Shown piece after piece: positions 15,712 to 24,254 of a DNA stretch of 64,000 nucleotides (positions within the stretch are counted from its first letter, which is position 1; each line of letters opens with the position of its first letter). The notes under the pieces were generated by a model. It was given only the letters and a program-made list of their open reading frames with translations, had not been told where the DNA came from and made no database searches. Location: assembly GCA_035465395.1 (NCBI GenBank), contig DATHRK010000101.1:194843-258842 (forward strand), read 5' to 3'. The translations under genes and the position numbers were made by a program. The stretch is from DATHRK01 sp035465395 (lineage in GTDB: Bacteria > Gemmatimonadota > Gemmatimonadetes > Longimicrobiales > RSA9).

Positions 15712-16989
15712 ATGGGCTTCCTGGGCCAGCTGTACGGCTTCTTCCGCACGCGGCTGGGCGACGGCCCGCTCCTCGTGGCGGTCCTGGCGCTCACGTCGCT
15801 GGGCATCGCGATGGTCTACTCGGCCGGCAACGGCTTCATGACCAGCGGCGTGTCCTCCACGCTCTGGACGCGGCAGGCGATCTGGCTGGTGCTCGCCTTG
15901 GCGGCCCTGGGAGCGATCCTCCTCGTCAGCATCCAGTGGCTGGAGTGGATCGCGCTCCCGTCGTATCTCGTGGGCATCGCGCTGCTGGCGGCGACCCTGG
16001 TGATCGGCACCGGGCGCGGGACCGCGGCGGGGACCAAGAGCTGGATCGACCTCGGGCCGCTCGCGTTCCAGCCGGCGCAGTTCGCGAACGTCGCGACGAT
16101 CCTGTTCGTCGCCAAGATCATGGCCGGCCGGCGCGAGACGCCCGCCACGCTGTGGCGGCTCTGGGCGCCGATCGTCGCGGTTGCCGTACCGATGGGACTG
16201 ATCGTGCAGCAGCCCGACCTCGGCACGGCGATGGTGTTCGGCGCGGTGATGGTAGCGACGCTCTACTGGGGCGGCACGCCGATCGGCCTGCTCTTCATGG
16301 TGCTGAGCCCTTTGGTGGGCCTCTTCCTGTCGATATCGAGCTGGCTGTTCAACATCTACATGGTCCTGCTGGTGGGTTGGATGTTCTTCTACCACCGCTA
16401 CGTAAACCGGGTCGGCCTCGGGGCGGGCTCGCTCGTGGTGCTGGCGAACCTGTTCGCCGGATCGGTCGTCGGCGTCCTGTGGAACCAACTCGCGCCCTAC
16501 CAGCGGAACCGCTTCACGGCGTTTCTCAACCCGATGATCGACCCGCAGGGCGCGGGCTATCAGCTCATCCAGTCGCGCGTCGCGATCGGCAGCGGCGGGC
16601 TCTTCGGGAAGGGGTTCACGCAGGGGACGCAGAAGGGCTTCAACTTCCTGCCTGAGCCGCACACCGACTTCATCTTCAGCGTCGTCGGCGAGGAGTTCGG
16701 ACTGCTCTTCGGGACGCTGCCGGTCCTGCTGTGCTACGCCTTCATCCTCTGGCGCCTCGCGCGCATCGCCGAACGGTCGAACGACCCGTTCGCGGGGATC
16801 GTGGTCTTCGGCATCTTCGGCGCCTGGTTCGCGCACATTCTGGTCAACGTCGGAATGACGGTGGGGCTCATGCCGATTACCGGCATTCCGCTGCCGTTCC
16901 TCAGCTACGGCGGGACGTTTCTCCTCGCGAACTTCATCGCGCTGGCGATCGCGCAGCGCGTGGCGGCCGAGGAGGTGGAGGAAGCCTGA
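15712..16989 (+). CDS. rodA: Peptidoglycan glycosyltransferase RodA
   Basis: This 425-residue SEDS-family polymerase has about ten membrane helices. It joins lipid II into glycan strands during elongation with a cognate PBP2. The catalytic-loop aspartate is Asp277 in DPQGAGYQLIQSRVAIGSGG, and the signature NVGMTVGLMPITGIPLPFLS is near the C-terminus. The ATG overlaps the stop of an 11-codon frame (TGATG at 15710-15714). A 25-base palindrome covers its stop codon. Confidence 0.95.
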   Translation: MGFLGQLYGFFRTRLGDGPLLVAVLALTSLGIAMVYSAGNGFMTSGVSSTLWTRQAIWLVLALAALGAILLVSIQWLEWIALPSYLVGIALLAATLVIGTGRGTAAGTKSWIDLGPLAFQPAQFANVATILFVAKIMAGRRETPATLWRLWAPIVAVAVPMGLIVQQPDLGTAMVFGAVMVATLYWGGTPIGLLFMVLSPLVGLFLSISSWLFNIYMVLLVGWMFFYHRYVNRVGLGAGSLVVLANLFAGSVVGVLWNQLAPYQRNRFTAFLNPMIDPQGAGYQLIQSRVAIGSGGLFGKGFTQGTQKGFNFLPEPHTDFIFSVVGEEFGLLFGTLPVLLCYAFILWRLARIAERSNDPFAGIVVFGIFGAWFAHILVNVGMTVGLMPITGIPLPFLSYGGTFLLANFIALAIAQRVAAEEVEEA

Positions 16990-17009
16990 CGGCTCGGCGA
17001 GCCGTCAGG
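16985..17009 (+). terminator. Hairpin overlapping the rodA stop codon
   Basis: CCTGACGGCTCG and CGAGCCGTCAGG form a perfect 12-bp inverted repeat around a single G (effective loop about 3-5 bases), and the stop codon TGA is within the left arm. No T-run follows, so it is a weak candidate for intrinsic termination, but it marks the end of the mre operon. Confidence 0.5.
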
Positions 17010-17103
17010 CCGGGCGGCGCGCGGGCTGGAAATCGCGGGGGCAAGCTGCCAACTTTAGGCATTCACCCCCACGCTCCGTCGGCACACGACGCAGGGGAGG
17101 TTC

Positions 17104-18084
17104 ATGGCCTGGTTCCGAAAGCCCAAGAAGAAGCTCCAGAAGGGCGATCGCCGCGAAATGCCGTCCGACGTCTTCGAAAAGTGCGCCGAATGCGGTGAGA
17201 TCCTCTACCGCGAACGTCTCGTCAAGAACCTCTACGTGTGTCCCGACTGCGGTCACCATTTCCGCATCGGGGCCGACGCCTACGTCCGCATCCTCACCGA
17301 CGACGCCAGCTTCGAAGAGATCGACGCGCACCTGCGCAGCGCCGACCCGCTGGAGTTCGTCGACCTGAAGCCCTACGCCAAGCGGCTGGAGGCCGCCGAG
17401 CGCAAGGCCAAGCACGGCGACGCGGTGCTCACCGGGACCGCCACCCTGGAAGACCTGCCGGTCACGCTGGCCATCATGGACTTCGCGTTCATCGGCGGCA
17501 GCATGGGGTCCGTGGTGGGGGAGAAGATCGCGCGCGCCGGGCGCAAGGCACTGGAGCGCGGGACGCCCCTCATCGTCGTGAGCGCGTCGGGAGGGGCCCG
17601 CATGCAGGAGGGCATCCTGTCGCTGATGCAGATGGCCAAGACCTCCGCCGTGCTCGCACGACTCCACGAGGCCGCCCTGCCGTTCATCTCGGTTCTCACG
17701 GACCCGACCACGGGCGGCGTCACGGCGTCCTTCGCGATGCTGGGCGACGCGATCATCGCCGAGCCCGGCGCGCTGGTGGGCTTCGCCGGCCCGCGCGTGA
17801 TCGAGCAGACCATAAAGCAGGAGCTGCCCGACGGCTTCCAGCGCTCCGAGTTCCTGCTCAAGCACGGCATGGTGGACCGCATCGTCGATCGCCGCGAGCT
17901 GAAGGCGGAGATCGGCCGCCTGCTGAGGCACATGCAGGGCCTGCCCGCGGGCACCCTCGGGGCCGCCGTAGACGCGTTCCCGGCCGCAGTGGACGCCCCG
18001 GGCCGCAACGGCGGCCCGCCCGCCGGCGAGGGCCCCAGGGGGTCGGCCGCCGACGCCGGCGCGCGGAGCGCGGCACGCACCTGA
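17104..18084 (+). CDS. accD: Acetyl-CoA carboxylase, carboxyltransferase beta subunit
   Basis: The 326-residue subunit carries an N-terminal zinc ribbon with Cys27, Cys30, Cys46 and Cys49 (CAEC and CPDCGHH) and a crotonase-like domain containing VVSASGGARMQEGI and PTTGGVTASFAMLGD. With AccA it transfers the carboxyl group from biotin to acetyl-CoA, the first step of fatty-acid synthesis. ATG follows GGGGAGG. The last 30 residues are a Gly/Ala/Arg-rich extension beyond the usual end. Confidence 0.96.
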   Translation: MAWFRKPKKKLQKGDRREMPSDVFEKCAECGEILYRERLVKNLYVCPDCGHHFRIGADAYVRILTDDASFEEIDAHLRSADPLEFVDLKPYAKRLEAAERKAKHGDAVLTGTATLEDLPVTLAIMDFAFIGGSMGSVVGEKIARAGRKALERGTPLIVVSASGGARMQEGILSLMQMAKTSAVLARLHEAALPFISVLTDPTTGGVTASFAMLGDAIIAEPGALVGFAGPRVIEQTIKQELPDGFQRSEFLLKHGMVDRIVDRRELKAEIGRLLRHMQGLPAGTLGAAVDAFPAAVDAPGRNGGPPAGEGPRGSAADAGARSAART

Positions 18085-18110
18085 CGGGGCACCGCGGCAC
18101 GCACGCGTCG

Positions 18111-19454
18111 GTGAGCCGCGCCGACGCCTCCGCCCGGGAGCGGGTCCCCACCTACGCCGACCTCGTCGACCGGCTGTTCCCCCGCCTGTCCGGAGGCATC
18201 CGCTGGGGCCTGGACCGCACGCGCGCGCTGCTCGCGTCGGTTGGCGACCCGCAACGGTCGTTTCCCTGCCTTCACGTCGCCGGCACCAACGGCAAGGGCA
18301 CTGTGTGCCACATGGTGGAGGAGGCGCTGAGGCTGAGCGGCCTGCGGACGGGCCTCTACACGTCGCCGCACCTGGTGGAGTTCCGCGAGCGGATTCGGCT
18401 CGATGGCGAGCCGATCGAGGAGGACGCGCTCTTGGAGGCAGCGGCCCTCCTGTGGGGGGAGATCGAAGCCACCGGGGCGACCTTCTTCGAGGCGACGACG
18501 GCGATCGGCCTCCTGGCCATGGCGCGGGCGGAGGTCGACGTGGCGGTGGTGGAGGTCGGCCTGGGAGGCCGGCTGGACGCGACCAACGCGATCGAGCCGG
18601 AGGTGTGCGCCATCACCCGCGTCGACATGGATCACGCGACGTACCTGGGCGATTCGCTGGTCCGGGTCGCCGGCGAGAAGGCCGGGATCTTCAAGGCAGG
18701 TGTACCCGCGGTCGTCGCGGGCGGCCAGGAGCCCGAGGCGATGGCGGCGCTGCGGGCGCGGGCGCGCGACGTGGGGGCTCCGCTGACGCTCGCGCGGCCC
18801 GAGGCCCGGTCCGGCGCGTTGGGTCGTCCGCGCTGGTTCGCGGCCACCGGGACCCTCGGTGAGGTCCCGCTCGCACCCGCGCTGCGGGGAGCGCATCACC
18901 TGGACAACGCGGCGGTCGCGGCGCACGTCCTCGCGGCGTTGGGCCCGGCGCTACGGCCGAGCGCCGAGGCCGCCGCCCGCGGAATCGCGCGCGCGGCCCC
19001 CCCGGGCCGCTTTCAGCGGCTTCGCGCGCGCGGGGTCGACTGGATCCTGGACGTCGCCCACAATCCCGCCGGGGCGGTGGCGCTGGAACGTACGCTCGCC
19101 GCAACGGCCCCGCGCCGCCCCGTGATCGCGGTGGTGGGCATCGTCGCCGACAAGGACTGGCGCGCAATGCTCGCCGCACTGGCGCCGGGAGTCGACCGTC
19201 TCGTGCTGACGACGGCCCCCGGGGTGCCCGAGGAAAGGCGCTGGGATCCGGCCGCGGCGGGCGCCGAGGTCGGCGAGCTCGGCCTGGTGGCGCCCGACTT
19301 CGGGTCCGCGCTGGATGAGGCCGTGCGACTCGCCGGACGTGGCCCGGGCGGCCGGGCCCCGCGGCTATCCCAAGTTGGCACGGTGGTGGTGATGGGCTCG
19401 TTCCACACCGTAGGGGGCGCGCTGCGCTGGCTGGAGGACGCGCCGTCCGATTGA
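18111..19454 (+). CDS. folC: Folylpolyglutamate / dihydrofolate synthase
   Basis: This 447-residue Mur-ligase-family enzyme adds glutamate to folates. The P-loop HVAGTNGKGTV is at residues 55-65, followed by YTSPHLVEFRERIRLDG, the carbamylated-lysine region GEKAGIFKAGVPAV and DVAHNPAGA. GTG 18111 was chosen because the protein reads into YADLVDRLF soon after it; the same frame is open far upstream through accD, which is a high-GC artefact. accD-folC adjacency is widespread in bacteria. Confidence 0.95.
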   Translation: MSRADASARERVPTYADLVDRLFPRLSGGIRWGLDRTRALLASVGDPQRSFPCLHVAGTNGKGTVCHMVEEALRLSGLRTGLYTSPHLVEFRERIRLDGEPIEEDALLEAAALLWGEIEATGATFFEATTAIGLLAMARAEVDVAVVEVGLGGRLDATNAIEPEVCAITRVDMDHATYLGDSLVRVAGEKAGIFKAGVPAVVAGGQEPEAMAALRARARDVGAPLTLARPEARSGALGRPRWFAATGTLGEVPLAPALRGAHHLDNAAVAAHVLAALGPALRPSAEAAARGIARAAPPGRFQRLRARGVDWILDVAHNPAGAVALERTLAATAPRRPVIAVVGIVADKDWRAMLAALAPGVDRLVLTTAPGVPEERRWDPAAAGAEVGELGLVAPDFGSALDEAVRLAGRGPGGRAPRLSQVGTVVVMGSFHTVGGALRWLEDAPSD

Positions 19455-19509
19455 TCGCGTGTGGCGTCGGCGCGTCCCGGCGGCATCGTCCCCCGGCGCA
19501 GGTCGACCG

Positions 19510-20034
19510 CTAGCCCGACGCGGTCGCGGCCGGGGCCCCTATCTCGACGTCCACGTCGACGGAGACACCGTCACGTACGCTCTCCGTGACCAGGCAGAAG
19601 TCTTCGAACAGGTCGATGCAGCGCGCGCTCCGGGCTTTGTCCTCGTCGGGCACATCGGCTTCGATCGAGACGCGCAGCCCCGCCACCCGGATCCGGCCCG
19701 CCTCGTTGCGCGTCAGCGTCGCGCGCACGCCGGTGCGCATGCCGGCCACGGGCACGCGCGCCTTGCGGAGGCAGAACAGGGCGCTGGCGCTCAGACAGTT
19801 CCCGACCGCGGCCGCCAGCAGGCGGGTCGCGTTCGGTCCGCGACCCTCGCCCAGCGGCTGCGGCTCGTCCAGGAGCAGCGTGGGTACGCCCGGCTGTAGG
19901 AAGTCCGCCTCGAAGCGGTACCCGTCCTGTAATGTGAGCGCGACTTCGACCTCGTCTCCGGCGTGCGACGACGCGGACCCGGCTCCTGGCCTTTTGGACC
20001 CCCCCGCGCGCTCCCCTCCCTCGATCCGTTCCAC
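19510..20034 (-). CDS. OsmC-family protein
   Basis: This 174-residue protein contains the OsmC/Ohr-type fold with GPNATRLLAAAVGNCLSASA around the peroxidatic-type cysteine (GNC) and a second cysteine in RCIDLFEDFCLV. Family members detoxify organic hydroperoxides or respond to osmotic stress. The motif order fits the OsmC-like (YhfA) branch better than Ohr, which is an inference. The start is GTG at 20034 behind GGAG. It is convergent with folC and divergent from hisS. Confidence 0.85.
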   Translation of the reverse strand: MERIEGGERAGGSKRPGAGSASSHAGDEVEVALTLQDGYRFEADFLQPGVPTLLLDEPQPLGEGRGPNATRLLAAAVGNCLSASALFCLRKARVPVAGMRTGVRATLTRNEAGRIRVAGLRVSIEADVPDEDKARSARCIDLFEDFCLVTESVRDGVSVDVDVEIGAPAATASG

Positions 20035-20201
20035 GGTCCCTTCTCCTTCCTCGGTTCGACCTCGTTCCGGCGCAACGGCCGGTACCGACCGCCCTCCCAC
20101 TCGACTACCCCGCCGGCGTGCCGTTGTCTCGCGGGCCGACGGGAGCGCGCAGCTGCCGGCGCCCGTTGCATCCCCCCACCGCCTCCCGCACATTCGCGCG
20201 C

Positions 20202-21503
20202 ATGACGGAGTTGGGTAGCCTGCCGGGGTTCCGGGACTTCTACCCCGAGGACCTGGCGCGCAGGACACGGATCTTCGCGGCGTGGAGGGAAGCCTCCCGC
20301 CGTTTCGGTTTCATGGAGTACGACGGGCCTCCGCTCGAGCCGCTCGACCTCTATACGGGCAAGAGCGGCGAGGAGATCGTGCGCCAGTTGTACGCGTTCA
20401 CGGACAAGGGCGACCGGGAGGTGGCCCTGCGTCCCGAGATGACGCCCACGTTCGCGCGCATGGTGGCGGCGCGCGCGGCCGGCCTGCGCAAGCCCATCCG
20501 CTGGTACTCGATTCCGCAGCTCTTCCGCTACGAGCGGACCCAGCGGGGACGGCTGCGGGAGCACTTCCAGTGGAACGTCGACCTGGTCGGGGAGCCGGAC
20601 GTGGGAGGCGACGCGGAGGTCCTCGCGGTGGCCCTCACCGGCCTGGAGCTACTCGGCCTGGGGGCGGGCGACGTCGTGGCCCGCGTGAGCGACCGGCGCC
20701 TGCTGGAGGCGGTCCTGCGGTTCCACGACGTGGAAGGCGAGCGGGTCGGAGCCGCCTTCGCGGCCATTGACAAGCTGGAGCGCGAGGGCGTCGAGCCGAC
20801 CCTCGAGCGTCTGCGCGAGGAGGCTGGCCTCGAGCGCGGCGCCGCCGAGGATCTGCTCGGCGCCGTGGAGGCGGGTGATCCCGGCGTGCTCGCCGCGGCG
20901 GCCGGCGGTGACGAGGGGGTGCGGCAGCGCGCCGAGGAATCGGTCCGCTACCTCGATGCCCTGGACGCCATGGGGTTCGGCGACCGCGTGCGCTTCGACG
21001 CGCGGATCGTGCGCGGGCTCGCGTACTACACGGGCATCGTGTTCGAGATCTTCGACACCGCGGGCGAGCTGCGCGCGGTGTGCGGTGGCGGCCGCTACGA
21101 CGCGCTCCTCGAGCAGCTGGGCGGGCCCGATCTGCCCGCCCTCGGGTTCGGCATGGGCGACGTGGTGCTGGGCGAGCTGCTGGCGTCCCGCGAGGAGGGC
21201 GTGGAGGCGCCGGGGACGCAGGACCACATCGTCCTGGTCTCGGAGGAGGAGCGGGGGCTCGCGCTGCGACTGGCGTCCGCGCTCCGCGGCCGGGGCCGGT
21301 CCGTGACCTACGCGCTCCGCGAGACCGGGGTCGGTCGCCAGTTCAAGGACGCCAACGCCCTGGGCGCGCGCCGGGCGATCGTGCTGGGGCCCGACGAGGT
21401 CGCCGAGGGCGTCGCCATCGTGAAGGACATGGAGAGCGGCGCCGAGGAGAAGATGCCGCTGGACGAGCTGCTGTCGGGGGAAGGTCGCGACGATGGGGAA
21501 TGA
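20202..21503 (+). CDS. hisS: Histidine-tRNA ligase
   Basis: This 433-residue class II synthetase has motif 1 in FRDFYPEDLARRT, motif 2 FRYERTQRGRLREHFQWNVD, the HisA signature RGLAYYTGIVFEIF and motif 3 GFGMGDVVL. The C-terminal anticodon-binding domain includes QFKDANALGAR. The RGLAYYTG signature argues for catalytic HisS over the HisZ paralogue. It overlaps proS by 11 bases, so the two are translationally coupled. Confidence 0.94.
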   Translation: MTELGSLPGFRDFYPEDLARRTRIFAAWREASRRFGFMEYDGPPLEPLDLYTGKSGEEIVRQLYAFTDKGDREVALRPEMTPTFARMVAARAAGLRKPIRWYSIPQLFRYERTQRGRLREHFQWNVDLVGEPDVGGDAEVLAVALTGLELLGLGAGDVVARVSDRRLLEAVLRFHDVEGERVGAAFAAIDKLEREGVEPTLERLREEAGLERGAAEDLLGAVEAGDPGVLAAAAGGDEGVRQRAEESVRYLDALDAMGFGDRVRFDARIVRGLAYYTGIVFEIFDTAGELRAVCGGGRYDALLEQLGGPDLPALGFGMGDVVLGELLASREEGVEAPGTQDHIVLVSEEERGLALRLASALRGRGRSVTYALRETGVGRQFKDANALGARRAIVLGPDEVAEGVAIVKDMESGAEEKMPLDELLSGEGRDDGE

Positions 21504-22953
21504 CAAGGGACTGACGCCGCGCGGCGAGGACTTCGCGGCGTGGTACAACGAGGTCGTGCTGCGCGCCGAGCTGGCGGACTACTCGCCCGTGCGCGGTTGC
21601 ATGGTCATCCGTCCGTACGGGTACGGGATCTGGGAGCTTATGCAGCGCGGCCTGGACGGTCTCTTCAAGGAGACCGGGCACCAGAACGCCTACTTCCCGC
21701 TGCTCATCCCCCAGAGTTTCCTGGAAAGGGAGAAGGAGCACATCGAGGGCTTCGCGCCCGAGGTCGCCGTCGTGACGCACGCGGGCGGCAAGGAGCTGGA
21801 GGAGCCGCTCGTGATCCGGCCCACGTCGGAAACCATCATCTACCACATGTTCGCCAAGTGGGTGCAGAGCTATCGCGACCTGCCCATCCTGATGAACCAG
21901 TGGGCGAACGTGATGCGCTGGGAGCTGCGCACGCGGCTCTTCCTGCGGACGTCGGAGTTCCTGTGGCAGGAAGGCCACACGGCGCACGCGAGCGAGGCGG
22001 AGGCCTTCGAGGAGACCCAGCTGATCCTGGGCCTCTACCGGCGCTTCATGGAGGATTGGATGGCGATGCCTCCGGTGACCGGGGAGAAGACCGCGGCGGA
22101 GCGGTTCGCGGGCGCCGTGCGCACCTTCGCGTGCGAGGCGCTCATGCAGGACAACCGGGCCCTCCAGGCCGGCACGTCGCACCATCTCGGCCAGAACTTC
22201 TCGCGCCAGTTCGACTTCCGCTTCCAGACCGAGGACGGCGGAGAGGACTACGCGTGGAACACCTCCTGGGGCGTCTCGACGCGGCTCGTCGGAGGGCTGG
22301 TCATGACCCACGGCGACGACGTCGGGATGGTCGTTCCCCCGCGCCTGGCGCCGATCCACGTGGTGATCGTGCCGATCCTCCGCGGGGACGCCGCGGACGC
22401 CGTCCTGGCCAAGGCGCGGGCGGTCCAGGAGGCGCTCGGCGGACACGGGTTGCGGGTGCACGTCGACGACCGCGATACCGGCAGCCCGGGCTCGAAGTTC
22501 TGGGAGTGGGAGCGCAAGGGGGTGCCCCTGCGCATCGAGATCGGGCCCAAGGACGTCGACAAGGAGCAGCTGGTCCTGGTACGGCGCTTCGTCGCCGAGG
22601 GCGAGGACAAGAAGGCGTTCCTGCCGGAGGCGACCGCGATCGATTCCGTCCCCTCCGTCCTGGAGGGCATGCAGGCGGCGATGCTCTCGGGCGCGCGCGA
22701 CCGGCGCGAGGCCAACTCGCACCGCGGCGTCGACGACTACGACCGGTTCCGGCAGATCATGGACGGCGACGGGGGGTTCGTGTACGCCGGCTGGTGCGGC
22801 TCGGCCGCATGCGAAGCGAAGGTGAAGGACGACACCAAGGCCACGATCCGCTGTCTCCCGTCCGAGGAGTTCCGATCCGCGGAGGCGCCGGAGCGCTGTC
22901 TCGTCTGCGGGAACGAGGCGTCCGAGGAGGCGGTCTGGGCCCGGGCCTACTGA
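21493..22953 (+). CDS. proS: Proline-tRNA ligase, archaeal/eukaryote-like type
   Basis: At 486 residues it is the short form without the INS editing domain. It has motif 2 WELRTRLFLRTSEFLWQEGH and a C-terminal zinc-like domain with CGSAACEAK and CLVCGN. It begins MGNDKGLTPRGEDFAAWYNE, typical of this type, which is found in some bacteria including Bacteroidota, mycoplasmas and Deinococcus. It charges tRNA-Pro. The start lies inside the hisS end. Confidence 0.96.
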   Translation: MGNDKGLTPRGEDFAAWYNEVVLRAELADYSPVRGCMVIRPYGYGIWELMQRGLDGLFKETGHQNAYFPLLIPQSFLEREKEHIEGFAPEVAVVTHAGGKELEEPLVIRPTSETIIYHMFAKWVQSYRDLPILMNQWANVMRWELRTRLFLRTSEFLWQEGHTAHASEAEAFEETQLILGLYRRFMEDWMAMPPVTGEKTAAERFAGAVRTFACEALMQDNRALQAGTSHHLGQNFSRQFDFRFQTEDGGEDYAWNTSWGVSTRLVGGLVMTHGDDVGMVVPPRLAPIHVVIVPILRGDAADAVLAKARAVQEALGGHGLRVHVDDRDTGSPGSKFWEWERKGVPLRIEIGPKDVDKEQLVLVRRFVAEGEDKKAFLPEATAIDSVPSVLEGMQAAMLSGARDRREANSHRGVDDYDRFRQIMDGDGGFVYAGWCGSAACEAKVKDDTKATIRCLPSEEFRSAEAPERCLVCGNEASEEAVWARAY

Positions 22954-22967
22954 GCCCGCCCCGAGCG

Positions 22968-24254
22968 ATGGCGGAACAGTTCGCCCACCGCGCCGGCCAC
23001 CTGCACTGCGAGGACGTGCCCGCGTCCGAGCTGGCGCAACGGCTGGGCACGCCGCTCTACGTCTACAGCCGCGCGGCGATCGTCGAGCGCTACCGCGACT
23101 TCCGCGACGCCTTCGCCGCCCTCGACCCCCTGATCGCGTACGCGGTGAAGGCGAACGGCAACCTCGCGGTGCTGCGGGTGCTCGCGGAGGAGGGAGCCGG
23201 CGCCGACATCGTCAGCGGCGGCGAGCTGCGGCGGGCCCTGATGGCGGGCATCCCGGCCGACCGCATCGTGTTCAGCGGCGTGGGCAAGACGCCCGCCGAG
23301 CTGTCGGCCGCGCTGGACGCCGGCATCTACGGCTTCAACGTCGAGAGCGAGGGGGAGCTCCGCGCGCTCGCCGGGGTGGCCGCCGATCGCGGCGCGGCCG
23401 CGCCGTTCGCGCTGCGGGTGAACCCCGACGTGGCCGCCGAGACGCCCCACCACTACACGCGGACCGGCCACGGCGCGAGCAAGTTCGGCGTCTCCATCGA
23501 GCGCGCGCCCGCGCTGTATCGCATGGCTGCCCGCGAGCCCGCGCTCGATGTCCGCGGGATCAGCGTCCACATCGGCAGTCAGATCACCGAGCCGGGCCCG
23601 TTCGTGCGGGCGACGGAGCGCCTCCTGCAGCTGGTCGCGGGACTCCGGGAGGACGGCATCGACCTGGAGTACATCGACGCCGGCGGCGGCTTCGGAGTGC
23701 CGTACGCCGGCGAGGCTAGCGCCGCGCCCGCCGACTTCGCCCGGGCGCTCCTGGAGCCGCTGCGCGCGAGCGGCCTGCGCACGGTGTTGGAGCCCGGCCG
23801 CGTCATCGTGGGGCCCGCGGGGCTGCTCCTCACGCGCGTGCTGTACGTGAAAGAAAACGGCGGCAGGACCTTCGTCGTCACCGACGCGGGCATGAACGAC
23901 CTGCTCCGACCCAGCCACTACGCGGGCTATCACCGGGTCGAGCCGGCGGACCTCGTGGACGGCGCGGAAACGCGCAGCGTGGATGTGGTGGGCCCGGTGT
24001 GCGAGAGCGGCGACTTCCTGGCGCTCGACCGGGTCATGCCGGTGCCCTCCGAGGGCGACCTGCTCGCCATCCGCACCGCCGGCGCCTACGGGTTCGCGAT
24101 GGCCTCCAGCTACAACTCGCGGCCCCGCCCGGCCGAGGCCATGGTGTCGGGCGACGCCGTGAAGGTCGTGCGTCGCAGGGAGACGTACGACGACCTGATC
24201 CACCACGAGATCGCCGGCGAGGCATACGACGACCCTCCGATCGACCACGCATGA
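22968..24254 (+). CDS. lysA: Diaminopimelate decarboxylase
   Basis: This 428-residue PLP enzyme of fold III converts meso-diaminopimelate to lysine and CO2. The PLP lysine is Lys61 in AYAVKANGNLAVLRVL. SVHIGSQITEPGPFVRATER, YIDAGGGFGVPY, EPGRVIVGPAG and the catalytic-cysteine segment VGPVCESGDFLA are all present. ATG 22968 lies 15 bases after proS and the stop overlaps guaA (ATGA), so these genes probably share an mRNA. Confidence 0.96.
   Translation: MAEQFAHRAGHLHCEDVPASELAQRLGTPLYVYSRAAIVERYRDFRDAFAALDPLIAYAVKANGNLAVLRVLAEEGAGADIVSGGELRRALMAGIPADRIVFSGVGKTPAELSAALDAGIYGFNVESEGELRALAGVAADRGAAAPFALRVNPDVAAETPHHYTRTGHGASKFGVSIERAPALYRMAAREPALDVRGISVHIGSQITEPGPFVRATERLLQLVAGLREDGIDLEYIDAGGGFGVPYAGEASAAPADFARALLEPLRASGLRTVLEPGRVIVGPAGLLLTRVLYVKENGGRTFVVTDAGMNDLLRPSHYAGYHRVEPADLVDGAETRSVDVVGPVCESGDFLALDRVMPVPSEGDLLAIRTAGAYGFAMASSYNSRPRPAEAMVSGDAVKVVRRRETYDDLIHHEIAGEAYDDPPIDHA

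Noticed and set aside
20202..21503. HisZ (regulatory paralogue) instead of HisS
   Set aside because: The histidine-binding signature RGLAYYTG, motif 2 and a C-terminal anticodon-binding domain are all present, and no other his genes are nearby.
21540..24254. One long open frame running through proS into lysA
   Set aside because: The part inside proS is an Arg/Gly/Pro-rich shadow of the real proS frame. Only the stretch from ATG 22968 encodes a recognisable protein (LysA). High GC content makes such frames common.
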